64,000 bases of DNA from Olleya sp. YS (lineage in GTDB: Bacteria > Bacteroidota > Bacteroidia > Flavobacteriales > Flavobacteriaceae), in assembly GCF_029760915.1 (NCBI RefSeq), contig NZ_CP121685.1:1896001-1960000 (forward strand), read 5' to 3'. Position 1 is the stretch's first letter. Each line of letters opens with the position of its first letter. Shown one piece after another: positions 30,758 through 41,500 of the stretch. Under the pieces are notes generated by a model. That model was not told the DNA's origin and searched no databases. It saw nothing but the letters and a program-made list of their open reading frames with translations. Both the position numbers and the translations under genes were made by a program.

Positions 30758-31936
30758 ATGAGTTCCGAAATTTCAAAACGTTATAGCCAAAGAGGGGTTT
30801 CTGCCTCTAAAGAAGATGTACACAACGCTATAAAACATATAGATAAAGGTCTATTTCCAAAAGCGTTTTGTAAAATAGTACCAGATTACCTCACTAATAA
30901 TGATGATTATTGTCTGATTATGCATGCAGATGGTGCTGGAACAAAATCGTCTTTAGCTTATATGTATTGGAAAGAAACTGGTGATGTTTCGGTCTGGAAA
31001 GGAATTGCTCAAGATGCTTTAATCATGAATATTGACGATTTACTATGTGTTGGTGCAACAGATAATATTATGTTATCATCTACTATAGGAAGAAATAAAA
31101 ACTTAATTCCAGGTGAAGTTATCTCTGCAATTATTAACGGAACAGAAGAGCTAATTGAAGATTTAAAATCTTTTGGTGTCACGATTCATTCAACTGGTGG
31201 CGAAACTGCAGATGTCGGAGATTTAGTTAGAACCATAATTGTGGATTCTACGGTAACTGCAAGAATAAAACGAAGAGAAGTTATAGATAACGCAAATATT
31301 AAGGCAGGAGACGTCATTGTTGGTTTAGAAAGTTTTGGACAAGCCACTTATGAGAAAGCGTATAATGGCGGAATGGGAAGTAACGGATTAACCTCTGCAC
31401 GACATGATGTGTTTAGTAAGTATCTAGCTAAAAAATATCCAGAAAGTTTTGATGCGTCTGTACCTGAAGATTTGGTGTATTCTGGTCAAGTAAAACTAAC
31501 AGATATTGTAAAGGATTCACCTATAGATGCTGGAAAGTTAGTACTATCACCAACGCGTACTTATGCGCCAATTATAAAAGCTATATTAGCTAAATATAAT
31601 AAACAAGACATCCATGGAATGGTACATTGTAGTGGTGGTGCGCAAACAAAAATTCTTCATTTTATAGATAATTTGCATATTGTTAAAGACAACATGTTTT
31701 CCATACCACCTTTGTTTAAATTAATACAGGAACAGTCTAAAACAGACTGGAAGGAAATGTATCAAGTCTTTAATTGTGGGCATAGAATGGAATTATATGT
31801 CTCTCCAGAAATTGCGGAAGATTTAATTACAATATCTAAATCTTTTAATGTCAATGCCCAAATTATTGGTCGTGTTGAGGCTTCAAAAGAAAAAAAACTA
31901 ACTATTAAAAGTGAGTTTGGAACCTTTGAATATTAA
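30758..31936 (+). CDS. purM: Phosphoribosylformylglycinamidine cyclo-ligase (AIR synthase)
   Basis: 392 residues. Closes the imidazole ring in purine synthesis, using ATP. The PurM signatures are present: YSQRGV at the N-terminus, HADGAGTKS (ATP loop), the dimer segment NIDDLLCVGA, STGGETADVGD and a C-terminal HCSGGAQTK in place of HITGGG. It is longer than the E. coli enzyme (345) and matches the Bacteroidetes AIR-synthase-related form, for which activity is inferred. The last 4 bases overlap the end of the minus-strand ABC ATPase gene. Confidence 0.88.
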   Translation: MSSEISKRYSQRGVSASKEDVHNAIKHIDKGLFPKAFCKIVPDYLTNNDDYCLIMHADGAGTKSSLAYMYWKETGDVSVWKGIAQDALIMNIDDLLCVGATDNIMLSSTIGRNKNLIPGEVISAIINGTEELIEDLKSFGVTIHSTGGETADVGDLVRTIIVDSTVTARIKRREVIDNANIKAGDVIVGLESFGQATYEKAYNGGMGSNGLTSARHDVFSKYLAKKYPESFDASVPEDLVYSGQVKLTDIVKDSPIDAGKLVLSPTRTYAPIIKAILAKYNKQDIHGMVHCSGGAQTKILHFIDNLHIVKDNMFSIPPLFKLIQEQSKTDWKEMYQVFNCGHRMELYVSPEIAEDLITISKSFNVNAQIIGRVEASKEKKLTIKSEFGTFEY

Positions 31937-32595
31937 TCTAAACTACCAATGCTTAAATAGTTGTAGTCTTCCAGTTCATTGATATTATCAATTAATTGTG
32001 TACAACCGTTTTTAAGCAAATATATAGTGTCAGAAATAGCAATAACTTCTTTGTACCTGTGGTCAGACAATAATATAGCTTTGGCTTGCTTTTCTTCAAG
32101 TATTAATTGCTGTATTTGTTCAATATAAAGAGGTGAAACTCCAGTAAACGGTTCATCTAGTATAACAATATTAGCTTGCTTTTTTAATATTAAATATATT
32201 TCAATAACGCGTCTTTCTCCATCAGATAGCGTATTAAATTTATGATATTCAAATTTTGAAAAACTTTCGAATTGGATTATAAAATCATCCCATTTGACCT
32301 CAAATAAATTAAATAAAGATATGACTTTGGCTTGATTAGGCACAAAATGATATTGGGGTAAAAAAGCAGCTTGTTTTGTTTTAAATAGTTCAGTTTTTAA
32401 AACCTGACCATCAAGTCTAATCTGCTTATATTTAGCTTTTAAGGTGCCAAATGCAATATTTAGCAAACAACTTTTACCACTACCATTACTGCCAAATATA
32501 CTTGTTATTTTACCAGTTTCTGCTTTTAAGTAAATACCGTTTAATATGCGTTTGTCCTTAAAGTAAAGTTCTACATTGTCTATTTCAAATATCAA
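31933..32595 (-). CDS. ABC transporter ATPase
   Basis: 220 residues, a stand-alone nucleotide-binding subunit. The motifs are Walker A FGSNGSGKSCLLN, signature LSDGERRVIEIY (Asp in place of Gly), and Walker B ANIVILDEPFTGV with a later H-loop LLSDHRYKE. The Q-loop is AFLPQYHF. The substrate is unknown. The membrane-protein gene 7 bases upstream on the same strand may be its partner, though that protein is small for a permease. The two could form a two-gene unit ending against purM. Confidence 0.9.
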   Translation of the reverse strand: MIFEIDNVELYFKDKRILNGIYLKAETGKITSIFGSNGSGKSCLLNIAFGTLKAKYKQIRLDGQVLKTELFKTKQAAFLPQYHFVPNQAKVISLFNLFEVKWDDFIIQFESFSKFEYHKFNTLSDGERRVIEIYLILKKQANIVILDEPFTGVSPLYIEQIQQLILEEKQAKAILLSDHRYKEVIAISDTIYLLKNGCTQLIDNINELEDYNYLSIGSLD

Positions 32596-32602
32596 AATAA
32601 GG

Positions 32603-32977
32603 TTATATAAATTCGTTCATTAAACTTAAAAATCCTGTAGTTATAAAAGCGTCTATAAGGTATAAAATACTAAACAATTTTAAATCAGATACACCTAAGT
32701 TTTTATAAAAGGTCAGTTTTTGTTTAGCAGTGGTCTCGCTTACTATATAATATAATAATACAACCAAAAACAATTTAGTGATTAGTGCTATAATTAAGTG
32801 AGAACTTCCAGTAATTAAAAACATAATATTAATCACAAAAGACCACATAGCAAATGTGCGATAGTAATATAATATAGCGAATAATTGGTTTAGCATAAGT
32901 ATTAAAATAACGAATAACACTAGCCTGATAGTATAACATAAGGTGAAAAGAATATATTTTAAATAATAAAATGCCAT
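32603..32977 (-). CDS. Hypothetical membrane protein next to the ABC ATPase
   Basis: 124 residues with about four hydrophobic segments (near residues 8-30, 42-62, 64-82 and 100-120). I do not recognise a family. The segment TTAKQKLTFYKNLGVSDLKLF between helices three and four is amphipathic and could be a coupling helix that contacts the ATPase encoded just downstream, as in some small exporter subunits. That link is inference from spacing and strand. Confidence 0.75.
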   Translation of the reverse strand: MAFYYLKYILFTLCYTIRLVLFVILILMLNQLFAILYYYRTFAMWSFVINIMFLITGSSHLIIALITKLFLVVLLYYIVSETTAKQKLTFYKNLGVSDLKLFSILYLIDAFITTGFLSLMNEFI

Positions 32978-33075
32978 TTAAATTAAAGTTTAAAAAGAGT
33001 ATTCGGTATTGGATTAACTTTAATTTCTAATCATATAGTTTATATTTAAAAGCATTGCAAATTCATTAATTATCG

Positions 33076-33083
33076 TATTTTTG
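33076..33083 (+). promoter_or_regulatory. -7 box of prfA
   Basis: TATTTTTG, a TAnnTTTG match, 21 bases before the start codon. Confidence 0.65.
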
Positions 33084-33104
33084 TTTCACAATTTTGAAAG
33101 TTAA

Positions 33105-34181
33105 ATGTTAGAAAAATTACAAATAGTAAAACAACGATTTGATGAGGTTAGTGATTTAATAATCCAACCAGATATTATAACTGATCAAAAACGTTATGTG
33201 GAACTAAATAAAGAGTATAAAGACTTACGTTTGTTAATGGACAAGCGTGAGCAATATATAGAGTTTACAGAAAATTTAAAGGAAGCTGAAGAGATTATTG
33301 CAGATGGTAGTGACCCAGAAATGGTAGAAATGGCTAAAATGCAATATGACGAAGCTAAAGAAGGTATTCCAAAGCTTGAAGAAGAAATCAGACTACTATT
33401 AATACCTAAAGACCCTCAAGATACTAAAAATGCTGTTGTCGAGTTACGTGCAGGAACAGGAGGAGATGAAGCTAGTATTTTTGCAGGAGATTTGTTTAGA
33501 ATGTATACTAAGTATTGCGAAGGTCGAGGATGGAAAGTAGACACAGTAGATTATAGTGAAGGTACTAATGGAGGATTTAAAGAAATTCAGTTTGAAGTCT
33601 CTGGAGAAGATGTTTACGGAACATTAAAATTTGAAGCAGGTGTACATCGTGTACAGCGTGTCCCTCAAACCGAAACCCAAGGTCGTGTACATACAAGTGC
33701 TGCAACCGTAATGGTATTTCCAGAAGCAGAAGAGTTTGATGTAGAAATCAACCCTAAGGATGTACGTATTGACTTTTTCTGTTCATCTGGACCTGGAGGA
33801 CAGTCAGTAAACACAACTTACTCAGCAGTACGTTTAACGCACATTCCAACAGGTTTAGTGGCTCAATGTCAGGATCAGAAGTCGCAACATAAAAACAAAG
33901 AAAAGGCCTTTAAAGTATTACGTTCTAGACTTTACGATTTAGAACTGGCTAAAAAAATGGAAGAAGATGCAGCGTTGCGTGGTACAATGGTAACCTCTGG
34001 TGATAGAAGTGCTAAAATTAGAACGTATAACTATCCACAAGGACGTGTAACTGATCATAGAATTGGATTAACATTATACGATTTATCTAATATTGTTAAT
34101 GGAGATATCCAAAAAATTATAGACGAGTTACAACTAGCTGAAAATACTGAAAAACTAAAAGCTAGTGACGAACATATTTAA
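33105..34181 (+). CDS. prfA: Peptide chain release factor 1
   Basis: 358 residues. Reads UAA and UAG in the ribosomal A site and triggers release. The catalytic GGQ sits near residues 231-233 ([10 protein letters not shown]), and the codon-reading P-x-T motif appears as PQT in [15 protein letters not shown]. This is the RF1 type, since RF2 would have SPF. Length is normal. The gene has its own promoter and a terminator 4 bases after its stop, so it is separate from pyrF. Confidence 0.97.
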   Translation: MLEKLQIVKQRFDEVSDLIIQPDIITDQKRYVELNKEYKDLRLLMDKREQYIEFTENLKEAEEIIADGSDPEMVEMAKMQYDEAKEGIPKLEEEIRLLLIPKDPQDTKNAVVELRAGTGGDEASIFAGDLFRMYTKYCEGRGWKVDTVDYSEGTNGGFKEIQFEVSGEDVYGTLKFEAGVHRVQRVPQTETQGRVHTSAATVMVFPEAEEFDVEINPKDVRIDFFCSSGPGGQSVNTTYSAVRLTHIPTGLVAQCQDQKSQHKNKEKAFKVLRSRLYDLELAKKMEEDAALRGTMVTSGDRSAKIRTYNYPQGRVTDHRIGLTLYDLSNIVNGDIQKIIDELQLAENTEKLKASDEHI

Positions 34182-34183
34182 TA

Positions 34184-34211
34184 CTAAGCCTCTTTTTTGA
34201 GGCTTTTTTTA
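34184..34211 (+). terminator. Terminator after prfA
   Basis: AAGCCTC pairs with GAGGCTT, followed by Ts. It ends 5 bases before the pyrF start codon. Confidence 0.8.
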
Positions 34212-34215
34212 TATC

Positions 34216-35031
34216 ATGACAACAGAACAACTAACTGACCAAATCAAAAAAAAGAAATCCTTTTTATGTATAGGATTGGATGTCGATTTAAATAAAATTC
34301 CAAAACATCTTTTAGATACCGAAGATCCTATTTTTGAATTTAATAAAGCCATCATTGATGCGACACATCATTTATGTGTGGCTTATAAACCTAATACTGC
34401 GTTTTATGAAGCTTATGGAATTAAAGGTTGGAAAGCGTTAGAAAAAACAATTCAATATCTAAACAAAAACCATCCAGACATTTTTACGATTGCTGACGCT
34501 AAACGTGGAGATATTGGTAATACTAGTACCATGTATGCCAAAGCCTTTTTTGAGGATTTAGCGTTTGATAGTGTTACTGTTGCACCTTATATGGGTAAAG
34601 ATTCTGTCGAGCCTTTTTTAGCGTTTAAAAACAAGCACACCATATTGTTAGCCTTAACATCAAATGCTGGTGCATTTGATTTTCAGACAAAATCTATTGA
34701 CGGAAAAGAGTTATATAAACAAGTACTAGAAACGTCTAAAACTTACCAGAATTCTGAAAATTTAATGTATGTTGTTGGTGCGACTAAAGCAGAATTTTTT
34801 TCTGACATCAGAAAAATTATTCCTAATAGCTTTTTACTCGTGCCAGGAGTAGGTGCTCAAGGCGGAAACCTACAAGAGGTTTGTAAATATGGTATGAATG
34901 ACAATGTTGGATTACTAATCAATTCTTCTAGAGGGATTATTTACGCTTCAAATCAAGACGATTTTGCTCAAGCTGCAGCTAATAATGCTGAAGCTTTGCA
35001 GCAGCAAATGGAGGAGATACTTAATAAGTAA
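34216..35031 (+). CDS. pyrF: Orotidine 5'-phosphate decarboxylase (type 2)
   Basis: 271 residues. Converts OMP to UMP, the last step of pyrimidine synthesis. The catalytic Asp-Lys-x-x-Asp motif is DAKRGD (near residue 95), with LCIGLDVDL at the N-terminus and [11 protein letters not shown] near the C-terminus. The length and motif spacing match the longer type 2 form seen in Bacteroidetes and mycobacteria rather than the 230-residue E. coli type. A dispersed repeat follows directly. Confidence 0.96.
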   Translation: MTTEQLTDQIKKKKSFLCIGLDVDLNKIPKHLLDTEDPIFEFNKAIIDATHHLCVAYKPNTAFYEAYGIKGWKALEKTIQYLNKNHPDIFTIADAKRGDIGNTSTMYAKAFFEDLAFDSVTVAPYMGKDSVEPFLAFKNKHTILLALTSNAGAFDFQTKSIDGKELYKQVLETSKTYQNSENLMYVVGATKAEFFSDIRKIIPNSFLLVPGVGAQGGNLQEVCKYGMNDNVGLLINSSRGIIYASNQDDFAQAAANNAEALQQQMEEILNK

Positions 35032-35032
35032 T

Positions 35033-35063
35033 CGTCATTCCGAGCAAAGTGAAGCAATTTCAT
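35033..35063. repeat. Dispersed repeat between pyrF and the binding-protein gene
   Basis: CGTCATTCCGAGCAAAGTG followed by AAGCAATTTCAT. This resembles the CGTCATTGCGAGCGAAGCGA element (quoted as recalled) common in intergenic regions of many bacteria. It overlaps a possible GTG start at 35049. Confidence 0.7.
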
Positions 35064-35855
35064 ATGCAATTAAAAGACCAAATAGGGAATATTATTTTAC
35101 TTAATTCGACTCCAAAACGAATCATCTCATTAGTCCCTTCTCAAACCGAATTGCTCTTTGATTTAGGATTAGAAGATGCTGTAGTTGGTATTACAAAATT
35201 CTGTGTACACCCTTTTCATTTTAAAAGTACAAAGATAATTGTTGGTGGTACAAAGCAAATTAATGTCGAAAAAATCAAAGCTTTACAACCTGATATAATT
35301 TTGTGTAATAAAGAAGAAAATACAAAAGAAATTGTAGAAGCTTGTCAAGAGATTTGTCATATTCATGTTTCAGATATTATTACTATTAATGACTGCTTAG
35401 AATTGATTTCTCAATATGGACAGCTCTTTAATAAACGTATTAATGCACAGAAAATAAAAGACAAAATTGAATTTAATTTAAAAGATTTTCAAAATTATAT
35501 AAAAGATAAGCCAACATTAAAAACCGCTTATTTTATTTGGCGAAACCCTTGGATGGTAGCTGCTAATAATACGTTTATTAATTATCTTTTAGAATTGAAT
35601 AAATTTAATAACATCTACAATAATCAAGAACGCTATCCGGAAATAGATATTACAAAGTTAAGAGTAGAAGGTGATCCAGAAATTATCTTATTGTCCAGCG
35701 AGCCTTATCCTTTTAAAGAAGAACACGCGTTTGAAGTAGGAAGACATAGCCATCACGCTAAAACTATATTTGTTAATGGAGAATATTTTTCTTGGTATGG
35801 GTCTAGATTAACTAAGGCATTTAGCTACTTTAAACAATTAAGAGAGCGGTTGTGA
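35064..35855 (+). CDS. Periplasmic-binding-protein-like metal-cofactor receptor
   Basis: About 263 residues, of the helical-backbone metal receptor type (BtuF/FepB fold). Visible motifs: RIISLVPSQTELLFDLGLED, in the place where BtuF has its N-terminal domain, then VGGTKQINVEKIKALQPDII and NPWMVAANNTFINYLLEL. No signal peptide is visible, so it may act in the cytoplasm or be a distant relative with another role. The ATG at 35064 is preferred over the GTG at 35049 because the latter lies in a repeat. It overlaps the convergent small gene by 18 bases. Confidence 0.85.
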   Translation: MQLKDQIGNIILLNSTPKRIISLVPSQTELLFDLGLEDAVVGITKFCVHPFHFKSTKIIVGGTKQINVEKIKALQPDIILCNKEENTKEIVEACQEICHIHVSDIITINDCLELISQYGQLFNKRINAQKIKDKIEFNLKDFQNYIKDKPTLKTAYFIWRNPWMVAANNTFINYLLELNKFNNIYNNQERYPEIDITKLRVEGDPEIILLSSEPYPFKEEHAFEVGRHSHHAKTIFVNGEYFSWYGSRLTKAFSYFKQLRERL

Positions 35856-36035
35856 TTGTTCTCTAACTAAATATTTTAGTTTGTTTAGCTTATCTAAAAG
35901 CTTAATAGCTCTGTATTCTGATACATCACTAGCTTCATGATCAGTTTGGCGTAGGTTATAAGCGTGTTCTACAAGTTGTTTGTAGCGTTTGTTTAATTTA
36001 TGTTGGTGCTGTTTTAGTTTGTCTCTACGACTCAT
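35838..36035 (-). CDS. Small charged helical protein (Lacal_2735-like)
   Basis: 65 residues from ATG 36033-36035, rich in Lys, Arg and His (MSRRDKLKQHQHKLNKRYKQ), followed by LVEHAYNLRQTDHEASDVSEY. The pattern of a basic helix, then Y-x-x-L-x-x-x-A-x-x-L, then SD-x-x-x-x-A resembles the flavobacterial Lacal_2735 family of unknown function. A longer frame up to 36104 exists but adds an unlikely N-terminus. It overlaps the end of the binding-protein gene. Confidence 0.65.
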   Translation of the reverse strand: MSRRDKLKQHQHKLNKRYKQLVEHAYNLRQTDHEASDVSEYRAIKLLDKLNKLKYLVREQSQPLS

Positions 36036-36304
36036 GGTCTTATGGGTTGATTTTGAGTAAATTAAATTACTTTTTTTATTTAAATAAAAAAAATAATTTT
36101 TCAAAAAAAAATCTTAAATACACAAAAGCCTATTCTTAAATTTTAAAAATAGGCTCTAATAAACTAACTCTTAATATAAGAAAAGGACTTAAACCCTTTT
36201 ACACAGTAAAAATGCTAAAAAGTGAAGTGAACCATATTATTTAATTATTAAGCTTTCATTAAGTTATTTAAATTTAATAGCTTTATAACTAATCTTATAA
36301 TAGA

Positions 36305-36805
36305 ATGAAACACGCTATCATATTAATTCTTGCATGTATATCCTTTAATGCAATATCACAAAATAATGATTGTGCATGTTGTACAGATCAGCATGAAGCA
36401 TTTGATTTTTGGATAGGAGAATGGCAAGTTACTAATCCAGATGGGACTTTAGCAGGCCATAATACTATAATAAAAATTCAAGATAATTGTATACTTTTAG
36501 AAGATTGGGTGAGTGCTAAAGGTAATTATACTGGTACAAGTCAGAATTTTTACAATGCAAAAACTGGTCAGTGGGAACAAATTTGGATAGACAATCAAGG
36601 TGGTACTTTGCATCTAAAAGGAAACAGGACCGGAAACCAAATGATTTTACAATCTGATACAGAACTCAATAAGGATGGCAACCCTTATTTTCATCGTGTG
36701 ACGTGGACACTAAACCAAGATGGTTCTGTACGTCAACTTTGGGAAACCACAACAAATAACACAGAAGTTGTTGTTGCTTTTGATGGGTTGTATAAAAGAA
36801 AATAA
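36305..36805 (+). CDS. Secreted lipocalin-like hypothetical protein
   Basis: 166 residues with a signal peptide to about residue 18 (ISFNAISQ). The mature part opens with NDCACCTD (three Cys) and then FDFWIGEWQVTNPDG. This last motif is shared with DUF1579-type calycin proteins that bind small hydrophobic or metal ligands. The beta-strand spacing fits a barrel of that kind. The ligand is unknown. It is a single gene convergent with the DUF4197 gene with no gap. Confidence 0.8.
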   Translation: MKHAIILILACISFNAISQNNDCACCTDQHEAFDFWIGEWQVTNPDGTLAGHNTIIKIQDNCILLEDWVSAKGNYTGTSQNFYNAKTGQWEQIWIDNQGGTLHLKGNRTGNQMILQSDTELNKDGNPYFHRVTWTLNQDGSVRQLWETTTNNTEVVVAFDGLYKRK

Positions 36806-37507
36806 CTAGTCCTGTAAAGCAAATACTTTTTTGAGCAAATCTGTTGCTCTAGAGCTAACTTTTGTTCTTATATCTTGCTCCTCGACAGCAATCATAGTGT
36901 ATACACCTTTTAAAGCTTCACTAGTAACATAATCTGTTAAATCTGGATTAACATTATTAGTAAACGGTATGGTATTGTATCTATTAATTAAATTCTCCCA
37001 AATTTGGTCAGCACCAACTTTACTAAACGATGCTTTGATGATTGGATTAAACTTGTTATATAAAGCTGTCTCTGTTTTAGATTTTAAATAGTTTGTTGCA
37101 GCATCATTATTGCCTAATAGTATATTTTTAGCATCAGTAAATGTAATATCTTTAACTGCATTTACAAAAATAGGTGTAGCTTCTCCAACAGCATCTTCAG
37201 CTGCTCTGTTTAATACTTTTAAACCTTCATCAGCCAAATTACCTAATCCTATATCTCTTAACGCTTTGTCTACTTTTTGTAATTCTTCAGGTAGTAAAAT
37301 CTTAACCAATTCGTTTTTAAAAAAACCGTCTGTCTGGGTTAATTTAGAAACTTGTTTATCGATTCCTAAATCTAGAGCTTCGCGCAATCCGTTAGCAATA
37401 TCTAATTCGCTTACTCCACCTCCTTGAGGTAATTGATTAACAACGTCTCGTAATTCTGCACAAGCAGTAACATTTAATATAACTAAAAGGGTTAAAATTT
37501 TTTTCAT
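36806..37507 (-). CDS. DUF4197 lipoprotein
   Basis: 233 residues with a lipoprotein-like signal (Cys16 after LNVTA). The mature part matches DUF4197: LDIANGLREALDLGIDKQVSKL near the N-terminus (quoted in part), then LLPEELQKVDKALRDIGLG, LNRAAEDAVGEA and a C-terminal ALKGVYTMIAVEEQDIR. It is all-alpha in prediction. Function unknown; it probably sits on the inner face of the outer membrane. It is downstream of purU on the same strand with a 34-base gap. Confidence 0.9.
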   Translation of the reverse strand: MKKILTLLVILNVTACAELRDVVNQLPQGGGVSELDIANGLREALDLGIDKQVSKLTQTDGFFKNELVKILLPEELQKVDKALRDIGLGNLADEGLKVLNRAAEDAVGEATPIFVNAVKDITFTDAKNILLGNNDAATNYLKSKTETALYNKFNPIIKASFSKVGADQIWENLINRYNTIPFTNNVNPDLTDYVTSEALKGVYTMIAVEEQDIRTKVSSRATDLLKKVFALQD

Positions 37508-37541
37508 GTTGAATGTTTTAAAGTAGTAAATATACCTCTAA

Positions 37542-38396
37542 CTATGAGAAAATAACAGTTTTATTATTATAAACCATTACTTTTCGTTTAATATGAAGTT
37601 TAATGGCATTAGCTAATACTATTTTTTCCAAATCTCGTCCTTTGGCTATCAAATCACCAATAGCATGAGTATGAGAGACTCTTGTGACATCTTGTTCTAT
37701 GATTGGTCCAGCATCTAATTCTTCTGTAACATAGTGGCTAGTAGCACCTATAATTTTAACACCTCGTTTATAAGCAGAATGGTAAGGTTTTGCACCAACA
37801 AATGCTGGTAAAAAAGAATGATGAATGTTAATTACCTTATTAGGAAACTGACTAATAATTTTGTTTGATACTATTTGCATGTAACGTGCAAGCACAATAA
37901 AATCGACACCAAATGTTTTACACAATTCTAATTGTTGGTCTTCAGCCTCAGCTTTAGTGTCTTTAGTTACAGGAATGTGGTAAAATGGAATATTAAAGCT
38001 ATTAGCTATAGGTTTTAAATTATTATGATTGCTTACAATAAAAGGGATTTCTACATCTAATTCTCCAGAATTATATCTTCCTAAAATATCGTACAAACAA
38101 TGATCATATTTAGAGACAAACAAAGCCATTTTCGGGATGTCTTCAGAAGTATATACACGCCATTTCATTTCAAATGTTTTTGCTAAGTCTGTTTTAAAAT
38201 TAGTTTTAAAAGACTCCATGGTGAAGGTGTCATTCTTAAACTCACTTTCTAAACGCATAAAAAAGATATTTTGTTCTCTATCGACATGTTGATCTATGTA
38301 AACAATATTACCATGGTTATTAGCAATAAAATTTGTGACATTAGCAATAATACCAGATTGGTCTTTACAATTAATTAGTAAGGTTATTTTTTTCAT
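37542..38396 (-). CDS. purU: Formyltetrahydrofolate deformylase
   Basis: 284 residues. Hydrolyses 10-formyl-THF to THF and formate, supplying formate for purine synthesis and balancing one-carbon units. The N-terminal ACT domain (ITLLINCKDQSGIIANVTNF) is followed by the formyltransferase catalytic domain with NIHHSFLPAFVGAKPYHSAY, where the His is catalytic, and TEELDAGPIIEQD, where the Asp is catalytic. The length is normal. It diverges from the fused mutase gene across 163 bases. Confidence 0.96.
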   Translation of the reverse strand: MKKITLLINCKDQSGIIANVTNFIANNHGNIVYIDQHVDREQNIFFMRLESEFKNDTFTMESFKTNFKTDLAKTFEMKWRVYTSEDIPKMALFVSKYDHCLYDILGRYNSGELDVEIPFIVSNHNNLKPIANSFNIPFYHIPVTKDTKAEAEDQQLELCKTFGVDFIVLARYMQIVSNKIISQFPNKVINIHHSFLPAFVGAKPYHSAYKRGVKIIGATSHYVTEELDAGPIIEQDVTRVSHTHAIGDLIAKGRDLEKIVLANAIKLHIKRKVMVYNNKTVIFS

Positions 38397-38559
38397 ATTT
38401 GATTCCCTTTCAATAAAATTTTAAGTAATAGCTCTACTAATTTAATCTAAATAGTACCGAAAATGGACTACTCCAAAACTTTTAGATAATTACGTATTAT
38501 CAAGCATTTTTTTTGAATATTTCGTAAATTGCGACCTCAAAATAGATTATATTTTAAGA

Positions 38560-41500
38560 ATGATACAAGCAACTCCTTATAAGCCAAAACATAAAGTAAG
38601 AATTGTTACTGCAGCATCACTGTTTGATGGTCATGATGCGTCTATAAATATTATGAGACGAATTATCCAAGCAACTGGTGTAGAAGTAATTCATTTAGGA
38701 CATGACAGAAGTGTAGATGAGGTTGTAAATACTGCTATTCAAGAAGATGTAAATGCTATATGTTTAACTTCTTATCAAGGAGGACATAACGAGTATTTTA
38801 AATACATGCATGATTTACTTCAAGAGCGTGGTGCAGGACATATCAAGATTTTTGGTGGAGGTGGAGGTGTAATATTACCTTCTGAAATTAAAGAGTTAAT
38901 GGATTATGGTATTGCTCGTATCTATTCGCCAGATGATGGTCGTGCAATGGGATTACAAGGTATGATTAACGATTTGGTTAAGCAATCTGATTTTGCAGTG
39001 GGTGATGTTTTGAATGGCGAAATTGATGAGCTTCCAACAAAAAATCCAAAAGCGATTGCAAGAGTTATTTCTTCTGCCGAAAATTTTCCAGAAGTAGCAA
39101 AAGACACTTTAGACAAAATTCATAAAAAAAATGAAACATCTAAAACACCAGTTTTAGGAATTACAGGTACTGGTGGAGCAGGTAAATCTAGTCTAGTAGA
39201 TGAATTGGTTAGACGTTTTTTAATCGATTTTCCAGAAAAAACAATAGGTTTAGTGTCTGTAGACCCTTCAAAACGTAAAACAGGTGGTGCACTTTTAGGT
39301 GATAGAATCCGTATGAATGCAATAAACTCACCAAGAGTGTATATGCGTAGTTTGGCGACAAGACAATCTAACTTGGCGTTATCAAAATATGTACATGAAG
39401 CTATTGAAGTTTTAAAAGCTGCAGAATACGATTTAATTATTTTAGAGACTTCTGGAATTGGACAGTCTGATACAGAGATTATAGAGCATAGTGACGTGTC
39501 CTTGTACGTTATGACACCAGAATTTGGTGCTGCTACACAATTAGAAAAAATCGACATGCTTGATTTTGCAGATTTAGTGGCCATCAATAAATTTGACAAA
39601 CGTGGATCTCTAGATGCGTTGCGCGATGTTAAAAAGCAGTACATGCGTAATAATAATCTATGGGATGTTCCACAAGAAAATTTACCTGTTTTTGGGACGA
39701 TTGCTTCGCAATTTAACGATCCAGGAATGAATACGCTTTATAAAGCGATTATGGATAAGTTGGTAGAGAGAACAGACGCTGATTTAAAATCAACTTTTCA
39801 TATTTCTGATGAGATGAGCGAGAAGATTTTCGTCATTCCTCCAAGTCGTACACGTTACTTATCTGAAATTGCTGAAAATAATCGTGCATACGATAAAAAA
39901 GCAACAGAACAAGTTGAGGTAGCCCAAAAACTATACGGAATATACAAAACATTAGGTTCAGTACTTAATGTCTCGTCGAGCGCAGTCGAGACGTCTCTTT
40001 TAGACAAACATGGATTAAATAGTGATGAGATACTGAAACAAGTTCAGGATGACAACACCGATTTTGTTAAACTTCTTATTTCAGAATTTGATCGCGTAAA
40101 ACTAAACTTAGATCCTTACTATTGGGAAGTGATTACAGGTTGGGATGAGAAAGTAAACAAGTATAAAAATCCAATCTACAGCTTTAAAGTAAGAGATAAA
40201 GAAATAAAGATTGAAACCCATACCGAGTCACTTTCTCATTTACAAATACCAAAAGTAGCCTTACCAAAGTATCAAGCCTGGGGAGATTTATTGCAATGGA
40301 CATTACAAGAAAATGTGCCAGGTGAGTTTCCATACACCTCTGGTTTATATCCATTTAAACGTACAGGAGAAGATCCAGCACGTATGTTTGCAGGAGAAGG
40401 TGGACCAGAACGTACCAACAGACGTTTTCATTACGTTAGTGCTGGTTTACCAGCTAAGCGTTTATCCACTGCTTTTGACAGTGTGACGCTTTACGGAAAC
40501 GATCCAGATTTACGTCCAGACATCTATGGTAAAATTGGTAATGCTGGTGTAAGTATTTGCTGTTTAGATGACGCTAAAAAACTATATTCTGGTTTTGATT
40601 TAGCTAATGTTATGACATCGGTAAGTATGACTATTAATGGTCCAGCACCAATGTTGCTAGGCTTTTTTATGAATGCTGCAATCGACCAACAATGTGAGAT
40701 GTATATCAAAGAAAATGGTCTAGAAAAAGAAGTAGAAGCTAAAATTGCTAAACTATATAAAGACAAAGAACGTCCATCTTATAATGGTGATTTACCAGAA
40801 GGGAATAATGGTTTAGGTTTAATGCTTTTAGGTGTGACAGGTGACCAAGTATTACCAGCAGAGGTCTATGCAGACATTAAAAAAAATACAATAGCCCAAG
40901 TAAGAGGAACAGTACAAGCCGATATTTTAAAAGAAGACCAAGCACAAAATACCTGTATATTTTCAACTGAATTTGCGCTACGTTTAATGGGAGATGTACA
41001 AGAGTATTTTATTGACAATAATGTGCGTAATTTCTATTCGGTGTCTATTTCTGGATACCATATTGCTGAAGCAGGAGCCAATCCAATTACACAATTAGCC
41101 TTGACATTATCTAATGGTTTCACTTACGTGGAATATTATTTAAGTCGCGGAATGGATATTAATAAGTTTGGACCAAACTTATCCTTCTTTTTCTCAAACG
41201 GAATCGATCCAGAATACGCAGTAATTGGTAGAGTAGCACGTAAAATTTGGGCAAAAGCCATGAAGCACAAATATGGTGCAAATGCAAGAGCGCAAATGTT
41301 GAAGTACCATATTCAAACGTCAGGACGAAGCTTACACGCTCAAGAAATTGACTTTAACGACATACGTACTACGCTTCAAGCATTATATGCGATTTACGAT
41401 AACTGTAACTCATTACACACCAATGCATACGATGAAGCCATTACGACACCAACTGAAGAATCGGTTAGACGTGCTATGGCGATTCAACTTATTATTAATA

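Noticed and set aside
20041-31000. csgD regulator or csgC gene within the curli locus
   Set aside because: All frames in the region were accounted for and none encodes a LuxR-type regulator or a stand-alone CsgC/CsgH protein.
36127-36155. Hairpin AGCCTATT/AATAGGCT as a terminator
   Set aside because: It has no clear T-run on the plus strand and lies upstream of both neighbouring genes, so its role cannot be assigned.
39120-39644. Minus-strand frame of 174 codons inside the fused mutase gene
   Set aside because: It lies opposite the GTPase domain with no recognisable motifs, promoter or context of its own.
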